A stretch of DNA of 10,416 nucleotides from an uncultured bacterium. GTDB lineage: Bacteria; Krumholzibacteriota; Krumholzibacteriia; LZORAL124-64-63. Below are positions 1-6,386 of this stretch, one piece after another. The notes beneath the pieces are model-generated. The model saw only the letters and a list, made by a program, of their open reading frames with translations, did no database searches and was not told where the DNA came from. Numbering within the stretch: position 1 is the first letter of the stretch; each line of letters begins with the position of its first letter. The translations under genes and the position numbers were made by a program. The stretch spans positions 1 through 10,416 of the forward strand of contig CAINDZ010000011.1 in the NCBI GenBank assembly GCA_903847545.1, read 5' to 3'.

Positions 1-69
1 GGCCTCCGCCAGACCGGCGGCGCGCGGCTCGTAGTTTCAGACCCGGCAGTACTCGATCGTCACCTTCAT
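1..69 (-). CDS. SelW/Rdx-family selenoprotein, N-terminal part, in-frame UGA (cut by window edge)
   Basis: Seen: the reverse strand has GGAGG six bases before an ATG at 69. It then reads M-K-V-T-I-E-Y-C-R-V, a TGA codon at 39-37, and N-Y-E-P-R-A-A-G-L-A-E-A to the window edge. Known: SelW/Rdx thioredoxin-fold proteins begin with a beta strand, then CxxC or CxxU, then a helix starting with an aromatic and R-A-x-x-L. The TGA falls exactly on the second redox residue (C8-R-V-U11), and the family pattern continues directly after it. A hairpin suited to act as a bacterial SECIS follows (6-20). Members are small (roughly 80-100 residues) thiol or selenol redox proteins of uncertain substrate. The start is 13 bases after the dehydrogenase stop, so the two are probably co-transcribed. 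The alternative, a 10-residue peptide or a decayed gene, fits poorly because the downstream conservation would be unexplained. The UGA is followed by A, which is not the best readthrough context. Confidence 0.85.
6..20 (-). promoter_or_regulatory. candidate bacterial SECIS hairpin
   Basis: In the SelW-like mRNA, starting 16 nt after the UGA, CCGCC pairs perfectly with GGCGG around a five-base loop GGUCU. Three further pairs (GCC at 28-26 with GGC at 4-2) could extend the stem across an internal loop. Known: bacterial SECIS elements lie within the coding region just after the UGA, have a short apical loop with a G in its first two positions, and are bound by SelB. The well-studied E. coli fdhF element also displays GGUCU in its loop. 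GC-rich DNA makes hairpins by chance, so the weight comes from position plus loop sequence. Confidence 0.65.
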
Positions 70-82
70 CGTGGGCCTCCCG

Positions 83-1276
83 TCAGAACTGGATCAGCGG
101 CTTCGGCCACGCGGCCAGCGTCTTCTCGAACGACACGAAGTTGAACTCGTCGATGTGCACCACCGACTCCTCGCCGCCCCCGAGGATCTCCTCGAAGATG
201 CGGTCCTGGATGCCGTTGCTGCGGTCCTCGAGCAGGTTGCGCGTGATGTACCACGACTCGAAGATGCGGCGGCCGATCACGCTGTGCAGGCGCAGGCCGT
301 TGACGATCATGCGGTCGAAGGCCTGGATGTGGAAGTTGCCCTGCTTCAGGCCGAACAGCACGACCTCGCCGCCGCGCCGGGTGCTCTGGATGGCGTTGTT
401 CACGCTCGAGTTGAAGCCGGCCATCTCCATCGAGACGTCGGCCCCGATGCCGCCGCAGGCCGAGCGCACGGCCTGCACCAGGTCCTTGTCGGCGCTCCAC
501 GGGTGGGCGCCGTTCTTCGGCGGCTTCATGGTGATGACCTCGTCCGCGCCCAGCTTGCGGGCCAGCTCGGCGTTGCGCAGGTTCGGCTCGATGCCGATCA
601 CGCGCGTGGCGCCCAGCGCGCGGGCCACCATGATCACGAACAGGCCGATGGTGCCGCAGCCGAACACCGCCACCGTCCGGCCGCGCAGGTCGGCCACCGA
701 GCAGGCGTGCACGGCGTTGCCGAACGGCTCCTGGATGGCGGCCACCTTCGTGCGGATCTTGCGCGTGTCCGTGGGCCACAGCACGTTCGCCGGCAGCTTG
801 ATGTACTCGGCGAAGCAGCCGTCGCGGCCGATGCCGATGATGACGTCCTGGCTGCAGATGTGCGTCTGGCCCAGCCGGCACTGGTAGCAGGTGCCGCAGA
901 TGATGTGGCTCTCGGTCGAGACGACGTCCTTGACGCCCAGGCCGTAGCGCGCCGCCACGTTCGAGCCCACGGCGACGATCTCGCCGACCAGCTCGTGGCC
1001 GATGATGCGCACGGTGGCCTGCTCGCGCTTGAGCGAGTCGAAGATCATGCCCTTGAAGGCCACGCGGTTCCAGATGCCGCGGTCCGAGCCGCAGAACCCG
1101 GCGTAGATGACCTTCACGAGGGCGCACTCGGCGTCGGCGGGGCGGGCGGACTCGTCCAGGCGGGGGATGGGCTGGCGGCCGACCTGGAAGCCGCGGGTGG
1201 AGTCCCACGGCATGGAGGACTTGTCGTAGATCAGGCACTTCATCGTGTCGGCGGGCTTCGTCGTGCTGGCGACCAA
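83..1276 (-). CDS. zinc-dependent medium-chain dehydrogenase, L-threonine 3-dehydrogenase-like
   Basis: A 397-residue cytoplasmic MDR-family oxidoreductase. Visible: catalytic zinc ligands C62 (GFCGSD) and H94-E95 (IGHE); a structural zinc knot C127, C130, C133, C141 with CxxCxxCx7C spacing; and a Rossmann motif GCGTIG at 206-211 with an acidic residue (E230) at the end of the next strand, which favours NAD+ over NADP+. EPFGNAVH (183-190) and a GRRIFESWY stretch near the C-terminus resemble E. coli Tdh (DPFGNAVH, GREMFETWY). The protein is longer than Tdh (341), with an N-terminal extension and an altered C-terminus, so the substrate could be threonine or another sugar or amino alcohol. Start: TTG at 1276 has GGAGGT six bases upstream, whereas the first internal ATG (1243) has no good ribosome binding site. 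It lies 41 bp after the ParA gene and 13 bp before the SelW-like gene. Confidence 0.88.
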   Translation of the reverse strand: MVASTTKPADTMKCLIYDKSSMPWDSTRGFQVGRQPIPRLDESARPADAECALVKVIYAGFCGSDRGIWNRVAFKGMIFDSLKREQATVRIIGHELVGEIVAVGSNVAARYGLGVKDVVSTESHIICGTCYQCRLGQTHICSQDVIIGIGRDGCFAEYIKLPANVLWPTDTRKIRTKVAAIQEPFGNAVHACSVADLRGRTVAVFGCGTIGLFVIMVARALGATRVIGIEPNLRNAELARKLGADEVITMKPPKNGAHPWSADKDLVQAVRSACGGIGADVSMEMAGFNSSVNNAIQSTRRGGEVVLFGLKQGNFHIQAFDRMIVNGLRLHSVIGRRIFESWYITRNLLEDRSNGIQDRIFEEILGGGEESVVHIDEFNFVSFEKTLAAWPKPLIQF

Positions 1277-1291
1277 GGGGGTACCTCCGTG

Positions 1292-1313
1292 CCCCGGGTC
1301 CGGTCGCCCGGGG
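1292..1313 (-). other. inverted repeat between ParA and dehydrogenase genes
   Basis: A perfect 7-bp stem CCCCGGG/CCCGGGG encloses an 8-base loop in the 41-bp gap between the ParA stop and the dehydrogenase TTG start. No T-run follows, so it is not a standard intrinsic terminator. It could stabilise an mRNA end or be chance in GC-rich DNA. Confidence 0.3.
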
Positions 1314-1317
1314 ACCG

Positions 1318-2562
1318 TCAGTTCAAGCGGTCCGAGTCGAAGCTCCAGTTGTCGTCGGCCCAGTCGTCGTCGCGGCCGGTGCGCCGCTCCTCCTCGTCGA
1401 GGAGGTCGTCGAGCGACACCATCTCGGGCCCGCCGAACGACTCGAAGTTCGCGTCGCTGAAGTTCGGCTCATTGAAGTCCGGCTCGCTCGATCCGGGCTC
1501 GCCGTACTCACGCGCGTCATCCTGCCCGCCGCGGGCCGTCAACGCGGCCAGGAAGTTCTCCAGGCCGCCGGCGGCAAAGCGCTCGATGCCCGCGCTCGCG
1601 GTGCGCTGGTCCCGTCCGGGGGCTTCGTCCGCGTCCACCGCGGCGCCCCTCTGGCCCGCGGACTGCTCTACACAGTAACGCGCGACAAGCTCGTCGGCCA
1701 AATCAAAGTAGGCCCGGCTGCCGGCCGAACGCCGGTCGTAGATGACCGCCGGCCGGCCCTTGATGGCCATCTCGGCCAGGCGCACGGTGCGGGGGATGGC
1801 GGTGTCGAAAAGAAGATCGCCGAAGTCCTCCTGGATGCGGGCGGCGACCTCGCGGCCGACGCGCGTGCCCTGGGCGGCCATCGTCAGGAACAGGCCCTCC
1901 AACTGCAGGGGGGCGGCGTGCTCGCCGCCCGTCGGGTCGGCGGCGAAGTTGCGCTCACGGAAGGTGTCGATGAACTCGAGCAGCGTGTCCAGCGAGTCGC
2001 GGCACAGCTCCTCGTTCTGCACGGGCACCAGGTAGCCGTCCGAGGCCAGCAGCGCCGCGCGCGTGGGGGCGCCGAGTCCGGGAGGGCAGTCCAGCAGCAC
2101 GGTGTCGTACAGGCTGCGGGCGCGGTCGATCTCGCGCAGCAGGTCGCCGGCGTTGTGCTCGAGGTGGCCCAGGAAACGCTCCTCCTCCTCGAGCGTGAGG
2201 ATGCGCGGCGAGGCGAACCACAGGTTCTCGACGGGAGACGACTGCGCCAGGTCGGCCAGGCGCGCGCGCATCGTCCACAGTTCGTCGAGGCAGCGCGGCA
2301 GCTCGTGCGGCAGCACGCCGAGCGTGCGGCACACGCCGCACTGCGGATCGAGGCCGATGACCAGCACCGAGTGTCCCGACAGCGCGAGCGCGGCGCCCAG
2401 GTTCACCGTCGACGTCGTCTTGCCGACGCCGCCCTTGCGGCTGACGATGCTGATGACGCGACCGCCGAGCGTGTTCCACGGCGAGCGACGGCGAGGCAGC
2501 AGTTCGGGAAGCGTCGGGCGCGCGGGGGCGCGGCGCGTGGAGTCGAAGCGGGAATCGTCCAT
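1318..2562 (-). CDS. ParA/Soj-type P-loop ATPase with acidic C-terminal tail (orphan, no ParB seen)
   Basis: 414 residues. Visible: a deviant Walker A KGGVGKTT at 43-50 with the signature lysine K43, a LDPQ switch I segment (D72), and Walker B VLLDCPPG (D158), in the order of ParA/MinD ATPases. Known: such ATPases dimerise on ATP, often bind DNA, and position chromosomes, plasmids or large protein complexes. The ATPase core is about residues 33-300, after a proline/arginine-rich leader. The tail (about 300-414) is low-complexity and acidic. It holds three pentads, SEPDF, NEPNF and SDANF (359-373), then SLDDLLDEEE and a D/W-rich end. A ParB gene normally follows chromosomal parA; here a dehydrogenase does, so a role in chromosome segregation is not implied. 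Start: ATG at 2562 has AAGGAGAGG seven bases upstream. A candidate promoter lies at 2605-2633. The 126-bp gap to the upstream elbB-like gene suggests its own transcription. Confidence 0.88.
   Translation of the reverse strand: MDDSRFDSTRRAPARPTLPELLPRRRSPWNTLGGRVISIVSRKGGVGKTTSTVNLGAALALSGHSVLVIGLDPQCGVCRTLGVLPHELPRCLDELWTMRARLADLAQSSPVENLWFASPRILTLEEEERFLGHLEHNAGDLLREIDRARSLYDTVLLDCPPGLGAPTRAALLASDGYLVPVQNEELCRDSLDTLLEFIDTFRERNFAADPTGGEHAAPLQLEGLFLTMAAQGTRVGREVAARIQEDFGDLLFDTAIPRTVRLAEMAIKGRPAVIYDRRSAGSRAYFDLADELVARYCVEQSAGQRGAAVDADEAPGRDQRTASAGIERFAAGGLENFLAALTARGGQDDAREYGEPGSSEPDFNEPNFSDANFESFGGPEMVSLDDLLDEEERRTGRDDDWADDNWSFDSDRLN
1444..1488 (-). repeat. three tandem 15-bp units coding for pentapeptides in the ParA tail
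   Basis: Codons 359-373 of the ParA-like gene form three adjacent 15-base units encoding SEPDF, NEPNF and SDANF. Each has an acidic residue at position 2 and phenylalanine at 5. The units have diverged at the base level, so they look like an old local duplication rather than a recent slippage tract. Confidence 0.6.
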
Positions 2563-2604
2563 GATGATGCCTCTCCTTGGGTGCGGATCCCTCCGGCGGC
2601 TGCG

Positions 2605-2633
2605 AAGCTAGCAGCAGCCGCGCGGCGAGGCAA
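2605..2633 (-). promoter_or_regulatory. candidate sigma-70 promoter for the ParA-like gene
   Basis: On the reverse strand, TTGCCT (2633-2628) and TAGCTT (2610-2605) are separated by exactly 17 bases. This would give a leader of roughly 36 nt before the ATG at 2562. The match is by eye and partial, but the region is relatively AT-rich for this DNA. Confidence 0.4.
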
Positions 2634-2663
2634 CGGGAAATCGTCGTAAATCCAAGTGTCTGC

Positions 2664-2679
2664 GGCCGTTGAAACGGTC
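2664..2679 (-). terminator. weak hairpin after the ElbB-like gene
   Basis: Ten bases past the ElbB-like stop, GACCGT/ACGGCC can pair (one G-U) around a TTCA loop. There is no T-run behind it, so it is at best a weak or factor-assisted terminator. Confidence 0.25.
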
Positions 2680-2688
2680 ACGAAGTCG

Positions 2689-3345
2689 TCACATGCTCAG
2701 GAGTTTCTTTACGGCCGCCTCGGCGCTCGCGAAGACGTCGCCGATGTCGTCGGTGAGCATGTAGGCGGGCGTCGTAACGATCCGCGCGTTTTCATCAACG
2801 ACAGTGCCGGTCGCGGCGCAGTCGACATGACGCGCGCCCATCGCCGTCACCTGAGCCGCGGTCGCGACGTCGTTGCCGATGGTCAGCGCCGGCGCGCCGC
2901 CCGAGCCGAACACGCGCGCCAGCACGACCGGCGCGATGCACATCGCGGCGATCGGCTTGCCGGCGGCATGGGCCCCGCGCAGGAAGGACTCGACCTCGGG
3001 GTGCACGCGGCAGGCGGCGCCGTCGACGGCGAACGTGCACAGGTTCTTGGCGGCGCCGAAGCCGCCCGGCAGCATGACGCCGTCGAAGTCGGCGGGGTCC
3101 AGCGCGGCCAGCGGCGTGATCTCGCCGCGCACCAGGCGCGCCGACTCGGCCAGGATGTCGCGTGTGGCACCCGAGACCGGGCTGCCGGCGGCGTGGTCGA
3201 CCACGTGCATCTGCGGGCCCGAGGGCGCGCAGGCCGTGACCGCGGCCCCGGCCCTGTGCAGCGCCAGCAGGGCGGCGCAGGCCTCGTGGATCTCGGCGCC
3301 GTCGAAGACGCCGCAACCGCTCAGGATCAACGCGATCTTCCTCAT
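2689..3345 (-). CDS. elbB: ElbB-like DJ-1/PfpI-family glyoxalase-type protein
   Basis: 218 residues, very close to the length of E. coli ElbB (217). The start M-R-K-I-A-L-I-L-S-G-C-G-V-F-D-G, the run EIHEA, MLPGGFGAAKNL (about 91-102), the nucleophile elbow AAMCIAPV with C136, and VTTPAYML near the end all match what I recall of ElbB. Known: the family has the DJ-1/PfpI class I glutamine amidotransferase fold. E. coli ElbB has been linked to isoprenoid synthesis and reported to have weak glyoxalase activity, but its physiological role is unsettled. It is probably cytoplasmic, as no signal peptide is seen. Start: ATG at 3345 has GGGAGG seven bases upstream; the open frame runs further upstream but without homology. 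It is divergent from the ACT-domain gene, with a candidate promoter TTGACA at 3420. Confidence 0.92.
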   Translation of the reverse strand: MRKIALILSGCGVFDGAEIHEACAALLALHRAGAAVTACAPSGPQMHVVDHAAGSPVSGATRDILAESARLVRGEITPLAALDPADFDGVMLPGGFGAAKNLCTFAVDGAACRVHPEVESFLRGAHAAGKPIAAMCIAPVVLARVFGSGGAPALTIGNDVATAAQVTAMGARHVDCAATGTVVDENARIVTTPAYMLTDDIGDVFASAEAAVKKLLSM

Positions 3346-3391
3346 GCCTTCGCCTCCCGTCCCGGGGCCCCTTGCCAGCGCGTCGCGGCGA

Positions 3392-3420
3392 ATGATCCGG
3401 CCCGCCGGCCTCCGTGTCAA
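3392..3420 (-). promoter_or_regulatory. candidate sigma-70 promoter for the ElbB-like gene
   Basis: On the reverse strand, a perfect TTGACA (3420-3415) is followed after 17 bases by GATCAT (3397-3392), which keeps the A2 and T6 of a -10 box. The predicted leader is about 40 nt. It sits in the 243-bp spacer between divergent genes. Confidence 0.45.
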
Positions 3421-3480
3421 TGGCCCCCGGCGGCGCCCGGGTCCGCCCACGCCCCCCCGCCCGGAACGCCTTTCCCGGGC

Positions 3481-3509
3481 TTGGTTTCGGGACGCGGGAT
3501 GACCATATT
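3481..3509 (+). promoter_or_regulatory. candidate sigma-70 promoter for the ACT-domain gene
   Basis: TTGGTT (3481-3486) and CATATT (3504-3509) are 17 bases apart, and the -10 lies in the most AT-rich patch of the spacer. The implied leader is about 70 nt and contains the inverted repeats at 3514-3553. Confidence 0.4.
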
Positions 3510-3513
3510 TCGG

Positions 3514-3553
3514 GCGTCCCCGGGGCGGCTCCCAACCGACCCCGGTCGGACGC
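3514..3553 (+). other. overlapping inverted repeats in the ACT gene leader
   Basis: GCGTCC (3514-3519) can pair with GGACGC (3548-3553). A local hairpin CCGAC/GTCGG with loop CCCG (3536-3549) competes with the end of that pairing by two bases. The two could form alternative folds in the leader RNA. There is no recognised riboswitch pattern, and GC-rich DNA makes such pairings common. Confidence 0.25.
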
Positions 3554-3588
3554 AGGGGGACCAGGAACGCAGGACAGGACGGGCTGAG

Positions 3589-4065
3589 ATGACCGGGAAG
3601 ATCGCGGTCGGCGGGATCACGAAGATCGACGGGCTGGTGCTCATCCGCATCCTGGGCGCCCGCGTCGAGCACGGCCTGGCGGGCCGGGCGCTGTCGGCGC
3701 TCGGGCACAAGGGCATCAACCTGACGTGCGTGTCGTCGTTCCTGGACCGCGAGGGCCGCAACAACCTCGGCTTCGCCATCGGCGCCGGCGACCTGGACCA
3801 GACCCTGGGAATCCTGCAGTCGCTGCAGGACGAACTGCAGGCGCGCTCCATCGAGTACCAGCGCCGCTGCAGCGCCATCTCGATCTACGGCCCGCACTTC
3901 AGCGAGCGCCCGGCCATCGCCGGCGCTGTCTTCCAGGCGACGGGCGAGGCGGGCGTCGAGATCCACATGATCGCGACGTCGTTCTCGACGGTGTCGTTCC
4001 TGACGAACGAGGAGCAGGCCACCCTGGCCGTGCAGAAGCTCCAGGAGCGCTTCCTGGTCCCGTGA
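3589..4065 (+). CDS. stand-alone protein of two ACT domains (aspartokinase-regulatory-like)
   Basis: 158 residues made almost wholly of two ACT-like beta-alpha-beta units, about 12-80 (GLVLIRILGARVEHGLAGRA, then ALGHKGINLTCVSSF) and 88-155 (AISIYGPHF, then GEAGVEIHMIATSFSTVSFL). The second resembles the C-terminal regulatory half of aspartate kinases, in which G-I-N-I-x-M-I-S-T-S precedes the ligand-binding strand. Known: ACT domains bind amino acids or other small ligands and regulate enzymes. No kinase or other catalytic domain is present, so it is probably a free sensor or regulatory subunit acting on an unknown partner. ATG 3589 is chosen because homology begins there, although the ribosome binding site is weak (AGGAC repeats) and the frame is open upstream. 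It ends 25 bp from the convergent kinase gene, with no terminator visible between them. Confidence 0.8.
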   Translation: MTGKIAVGGITKIDGLVLIRILGARVEHGLAGRALSALGHKGINLTCVSSFLDREGRNNLGFAIGAGDLDQTLGILQSLQDELQARSIEYQRRCSAISIYGPHFSERPAIAGAVFQATGEAGVEIHMIATSFSTVSFLTNEEQATLAVQKLQERFLVP

Positions 4066-4090
4066 CCGGCCGGCGCCCGCGCATCCCCGC

Positions 4091-5761
4091 CTAGTAGCTG
4101 AAGCTGGACCCGCCGATGAACTCGCGCAGGATCGACGTCGGCGGCACCTGGCTCGCGTCGATCGGCAGCAGCAGCGACAGCTGCTCGATCAGCGTGCGCG
4201 CCAGCCAGTAGTAGGGGTCGTCCGGCTCGACGGCCGCCAGGCGCGGCTCGGCCCACAGCTTCAGCACGGCCAGCTCGTAGGTGAGCCCCGAGTTGAAGAA
4301 GAGGTCGGCGTTGTTCTGGAACGGGAAGATGTGCGTCTCCTCGCCGTGGCGCACCTTCGGCCAGCGGGCCAGCGTCTGGCTGGCCGTGTAGCCGCGGTAC
4401 TTGGCGTCGCGCACGATGCGGCGGAACAGCCGGCTGTGGGTGGTCTTGATGTAGCTGTGGCTGTCGATGTTCAGGTGGCACAGGGCCGAGACGTAGATCT
4501 GCAGCTTGTCCGCCTGCGGGATCGCCGGCGTCAGCGCCGGGTTCAGCGCGTGGATGCCCTCGACGATGAGCGGCTGGCCGGGCTCAAGGCGCGTGACGAT
4601 CGCCGACTCGCGCCCGGTGCCGCTGCGGAAGTCGAATTCGGGCAGGTGCACCTCGCGGCCGGCCATCAACTCCTCGAGGTGGCGGTTGAACAGGTCGATC
4701 TTCAGCGCGCCCAGCGCCTCGAAGTCGAAGTCGCCGTCCTCGCCGCGCGGGGTGTCCTCGCGGTCGACGAAGTAGTTGTCCAGCGAGAGCGCGAACGGCT
4801 TCAGCCCCAGCACGCGCAGCTGCACCATCAGCCGCTTCGCGCTGCTGGTCTTGCCCGAGCTGGAGGGGCCCGCCACCAGCACCAGGCGGCCGGCCTCGGG
4901 CAGGTCGGCCACGCGCTGCGCCGCCTCGACGAAGAACTGGTTGTGGCGCGCCTCGGCCACCTGGATCAGCTCGTCGGTGCGGCCCTCCACGATGTGCTCG
5001 TTCAGGCGCCCGGTGTCCGGCACGCCGATCATCTCGACCCAGCGCGCGTCCTCGCGCAGCGTCTCGAGCAGCTTGGGCTGGCGGTGGAACGCGGGCACCG
5101 TGTCGGGGTGGCCCTTCTCGTTGGTCAGCAGCACGAAGCCCGGCGCCTCGGGCACCAGCCGGAACGCCTTCACGTAGCCGGTCGACGGCAGCTGTCGCCC
5201 GTAGTACATCAGCTGCGCGCCTTCCATGCTGTACATCATCATGGTGTCGCGGCGCAGGTACTTCGCGGCGCGCCAGGCGCGCTCGTCGCCGCGGCGGCGG
5301 AAGATCTTCAGCAGCGCGCGCAGGCCGAAGCGCTGCGGCGTCAGGCGCAGGTCCTGGGCCACCAGGTCGCGCATGCGGCCGTCCAGCCGCGAGATCTCCT
5401 CGTCCGTCAACGGCTCGGGGCGTTCCAGCTCGCAATACATGCCGCTGTCGTAGGAAAAGTGGAAATAAAGGGGATGTTCGGGAAAAAGTTGCTCGGCGGC
5501 CACGGCGGCCACGTACTGGACCGTCCGCTGGATGGTGCTCTGGGCCTGGGGGTCGCGCAGGCGGATCAGGCGCACGCGCTCGTCGCCCGACAGGGGCTCG
5601 GCCAGGGGCGTGCGGCGGCCGTTGATCGAGGCCAGGGCCACCGGATTGTCGCCCTGCAGCGAGGTAGGGTGCGACTGCTCGAGATACTGCAGCACCGTGA
5701 GGCCCGAGGGGATGTCGACCCGCCTGCCGTCGATCTCGACCGCGATCATCTCCGTTGCCAT
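4091..5761 (-). CDS. TGS-containing uridine-kinase-like nucleoside kinase
   Basis: 556 residues. Order: an N-terminal TGS/ubiquitin-like fold (about 5-70; IDGRRVDIPSGLTVLQYL), a region resembling the second additional domain of threonyl-tRNA synthetase (about 80-250), then a P-loop kinase domain (about 290-500) with Walker A GPSSSGKTS near 298-306, SLDNYF (about 326-331) and LIVEGIHALNP (about 398-408) as in uridine kinases. Known: this architecture occurs in bacterial nucleoside kinases that phosphorylate a nucleoside with NTP; the substrate of this one cannot be read from sequence. Start: GGGAGG lies one base from an upstream ATG (5767), which is too close, but seven bases from the ATG at 5761, so 5761 is preferred. 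It follows the FmdB-type gene by 21 bp on the same strand, probably as an operon. No key motif appears missing. Confidence 0.85.
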   Translation of the reverse strand: MATEMIAVEIDGRRVDIPSGLTVLQYLEQSHPTSLQGDNPVALASINGRRTPLAEPLSGDERVRLIRLRDPQAQSTIQRTVQYVAAVAAEQLFPEHPLYFHFSYDSGMYCELERPEPLTDEEISRLDGRMRDLVAQDLRLTPQRFGLRALLKIFRRRGDERAWRAAKYLRRDTMMMYSMEGAQLMYYGRQLPSTGYVKAFRLVPEAPGFVLLTNEKGHPDTVPAFHRQPKLLETLREDARWVEMIGVPDTGRLNEHIVEGRTDELIQVAEARHNQFFVEAAQRVADLPEAGRLVLVAGPSSSGKTSSAKRLMVQLRVLGLKPFALSLDNYFVDREDTPRGEDGDFDFEALGALKIDLFNRHLEELMAGREVHLPEFDFRSGTGRESAIVTRLEPGQPLIVEGIHALNPALTPAIPQADKLQIYVSALCHLNIDSHSYIKTTHSRLFRRIVRDAKYRGYTASQTLARWPKVRHGEETHIFPFQNNADLFFNSGLTYELAVLKLWAEPRLAAVEPDDPYYWLARTLIEQLSLLLPIDASQVPPTSILREFIGGSSFSY

Positions 5762-5782
5762 CCCCATGCCTCCCTGGTCCGA

Positions 5783-6124
5783 CTATTTACCGTCCGTGGC
5801 CTTCTTTCCGCTATCACGGACCGTGCCAGCGCCCGCCTTGGCTGGCGCTTTGTCGGTCGCGGCCGGCTTGCCCGGATCCGCCGGGGCGGCGGCGGCGGCC
5901 GGCTTGTCGCCCGCCTCGCCGGCCTTGGCCTTGGCGCGCGATGCCGCGCGCGAGTCGTTCACGTAGAAGCCCTCGCCCTTGAAGACGATGCCCAGGCCGC
6001 CGGTGATCAGCTGCTGCACCTTGCCCCGGCAGGCGGGGCAGCGCTGGCGGCGGGGGGCCGACATGGGCTTGAACTCGCTGGTGATCGCGCCGCAGCGCGT
6101 GCACTCGTATTCGTAGGTCGGCAT
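5783..6124 (-). CDS. FmdB-type zinc-ribbon protein with Ala/Lys/Pro-rich tail
   Basis: 113 residues. It begins M-P-T-Y-E-Y-E-C-T-R-C-G, the typical FmdB/CxxC_CxxC_SSSS opening. Four zinc-ligand cysteines are visible (C8, C11, C29, C32), followed by LITGGLGIVFKGEGFYVNDS (about 39-58), which is the family's conserved second half. Residues after about 60 are a low-complexity Ala/Lys/Pro/Gly tail, probably disordered. Known: these small proteins are widespread and were named for a putative regulator of formamidase; their actual role is not firmly known. The start at 6124 has AGGAG nine bases upstream. It is the first gene of a likely two-gene unit with the nucleoside kinase. I see no convincing promoter in the 262-bp divergent spacer on this strand, and a 6-bp hairpin (6171-6186) falls in the leader. 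Confidence 0.88.
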   Translation of the reverse strand: MPTYEYECTRCGAITSEFKPMSAPRRQRCPACRGKVQQLITGGLGIVFKGEGFYVNDSRAASRAKAKAGEAGDKPAAAAAPADPGKPAATDKAPAKAGAGTVRDSGKKATDGK

Positions 6125-6267
6125 GGCCGGTGTCTCCTGCAGCCGGCTGGGGTGGCGCGGGCCCCCGCAGCGGCGGATCTCCGCCGGGGGCGGGTTGATG
6201 ACCGGTGATCATGATCGCCCCCGCCCGGCCGTTGCGCCAGCCTGCATACCGGGCCGGGTCGGTCGGG

Positions 6268-6297
6268 TTGTGGAGCCCCAGCGGGTTGGTGTATGAT
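6268..6297 (+). promoter_or_regulatory. candidate sigma-70 promoter for the M1 peptidase-EamA unit
   Basis: TTGTGG (6268-6273) and TATGAT (6292-6297) are 18 bases apart, and the -10 is preceded by TG (extended -10). The leader would be about 80 nt to the ATG at 6387. This is the clearest -10 box in the window. Confidence 0.5.
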
Positions 6298-6386
6298 CAG
6301 GGACAGCGCCGGGGTCGGACCGGGCCCCGCGCGGTGGCGCCTGCGGGGCGCCGCCGGACGCATTCCCGAACCCCTCCGGAGCGCCC

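Noticed and set aside
71..1678. Long plus-strand open frame (535 codons) opposite the dehydrogenase and ParA genes
   Set aside because: It is antisense to two genes with clear family motifs, has a low-complexity Ala/Arg/Asp/His composition, and has no recognisable domain. High GC content produces such open frames.
2656..3588. Upstream extension of the ACT-domain frame
   Set aside because: It is antisense to the ElbB-like gene and has no homology; the family pattern starts at 3589.
3346..3966. Upstream extension of the ElbB-like frame
   Set aside because: Homology and the ribosome binding site both place the start at 3345; the extension runs antisense into the ACT-domain gene.
4066..4090. 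Shared terminator between the convergent ACT and kinase genes
   Set aside because: The 25-bp gap has only short GC repeats and no T-run on either strand.
6171..6186. CGGCGG/CCGCCG hairpin in the FmdB leader as a riboswitch or attenuator
   Set aside because: Short GC-only stem with no T-run or conserved element; expected by chance in this composition.
6207..6216. Perfect palindrome GATCATGATC in the divergent spacer, possible operator
   Set aside because: Only ten bases, the symmetry ends at the flanks, there is no second copy, and it is not clearly placed relative to a promoter.
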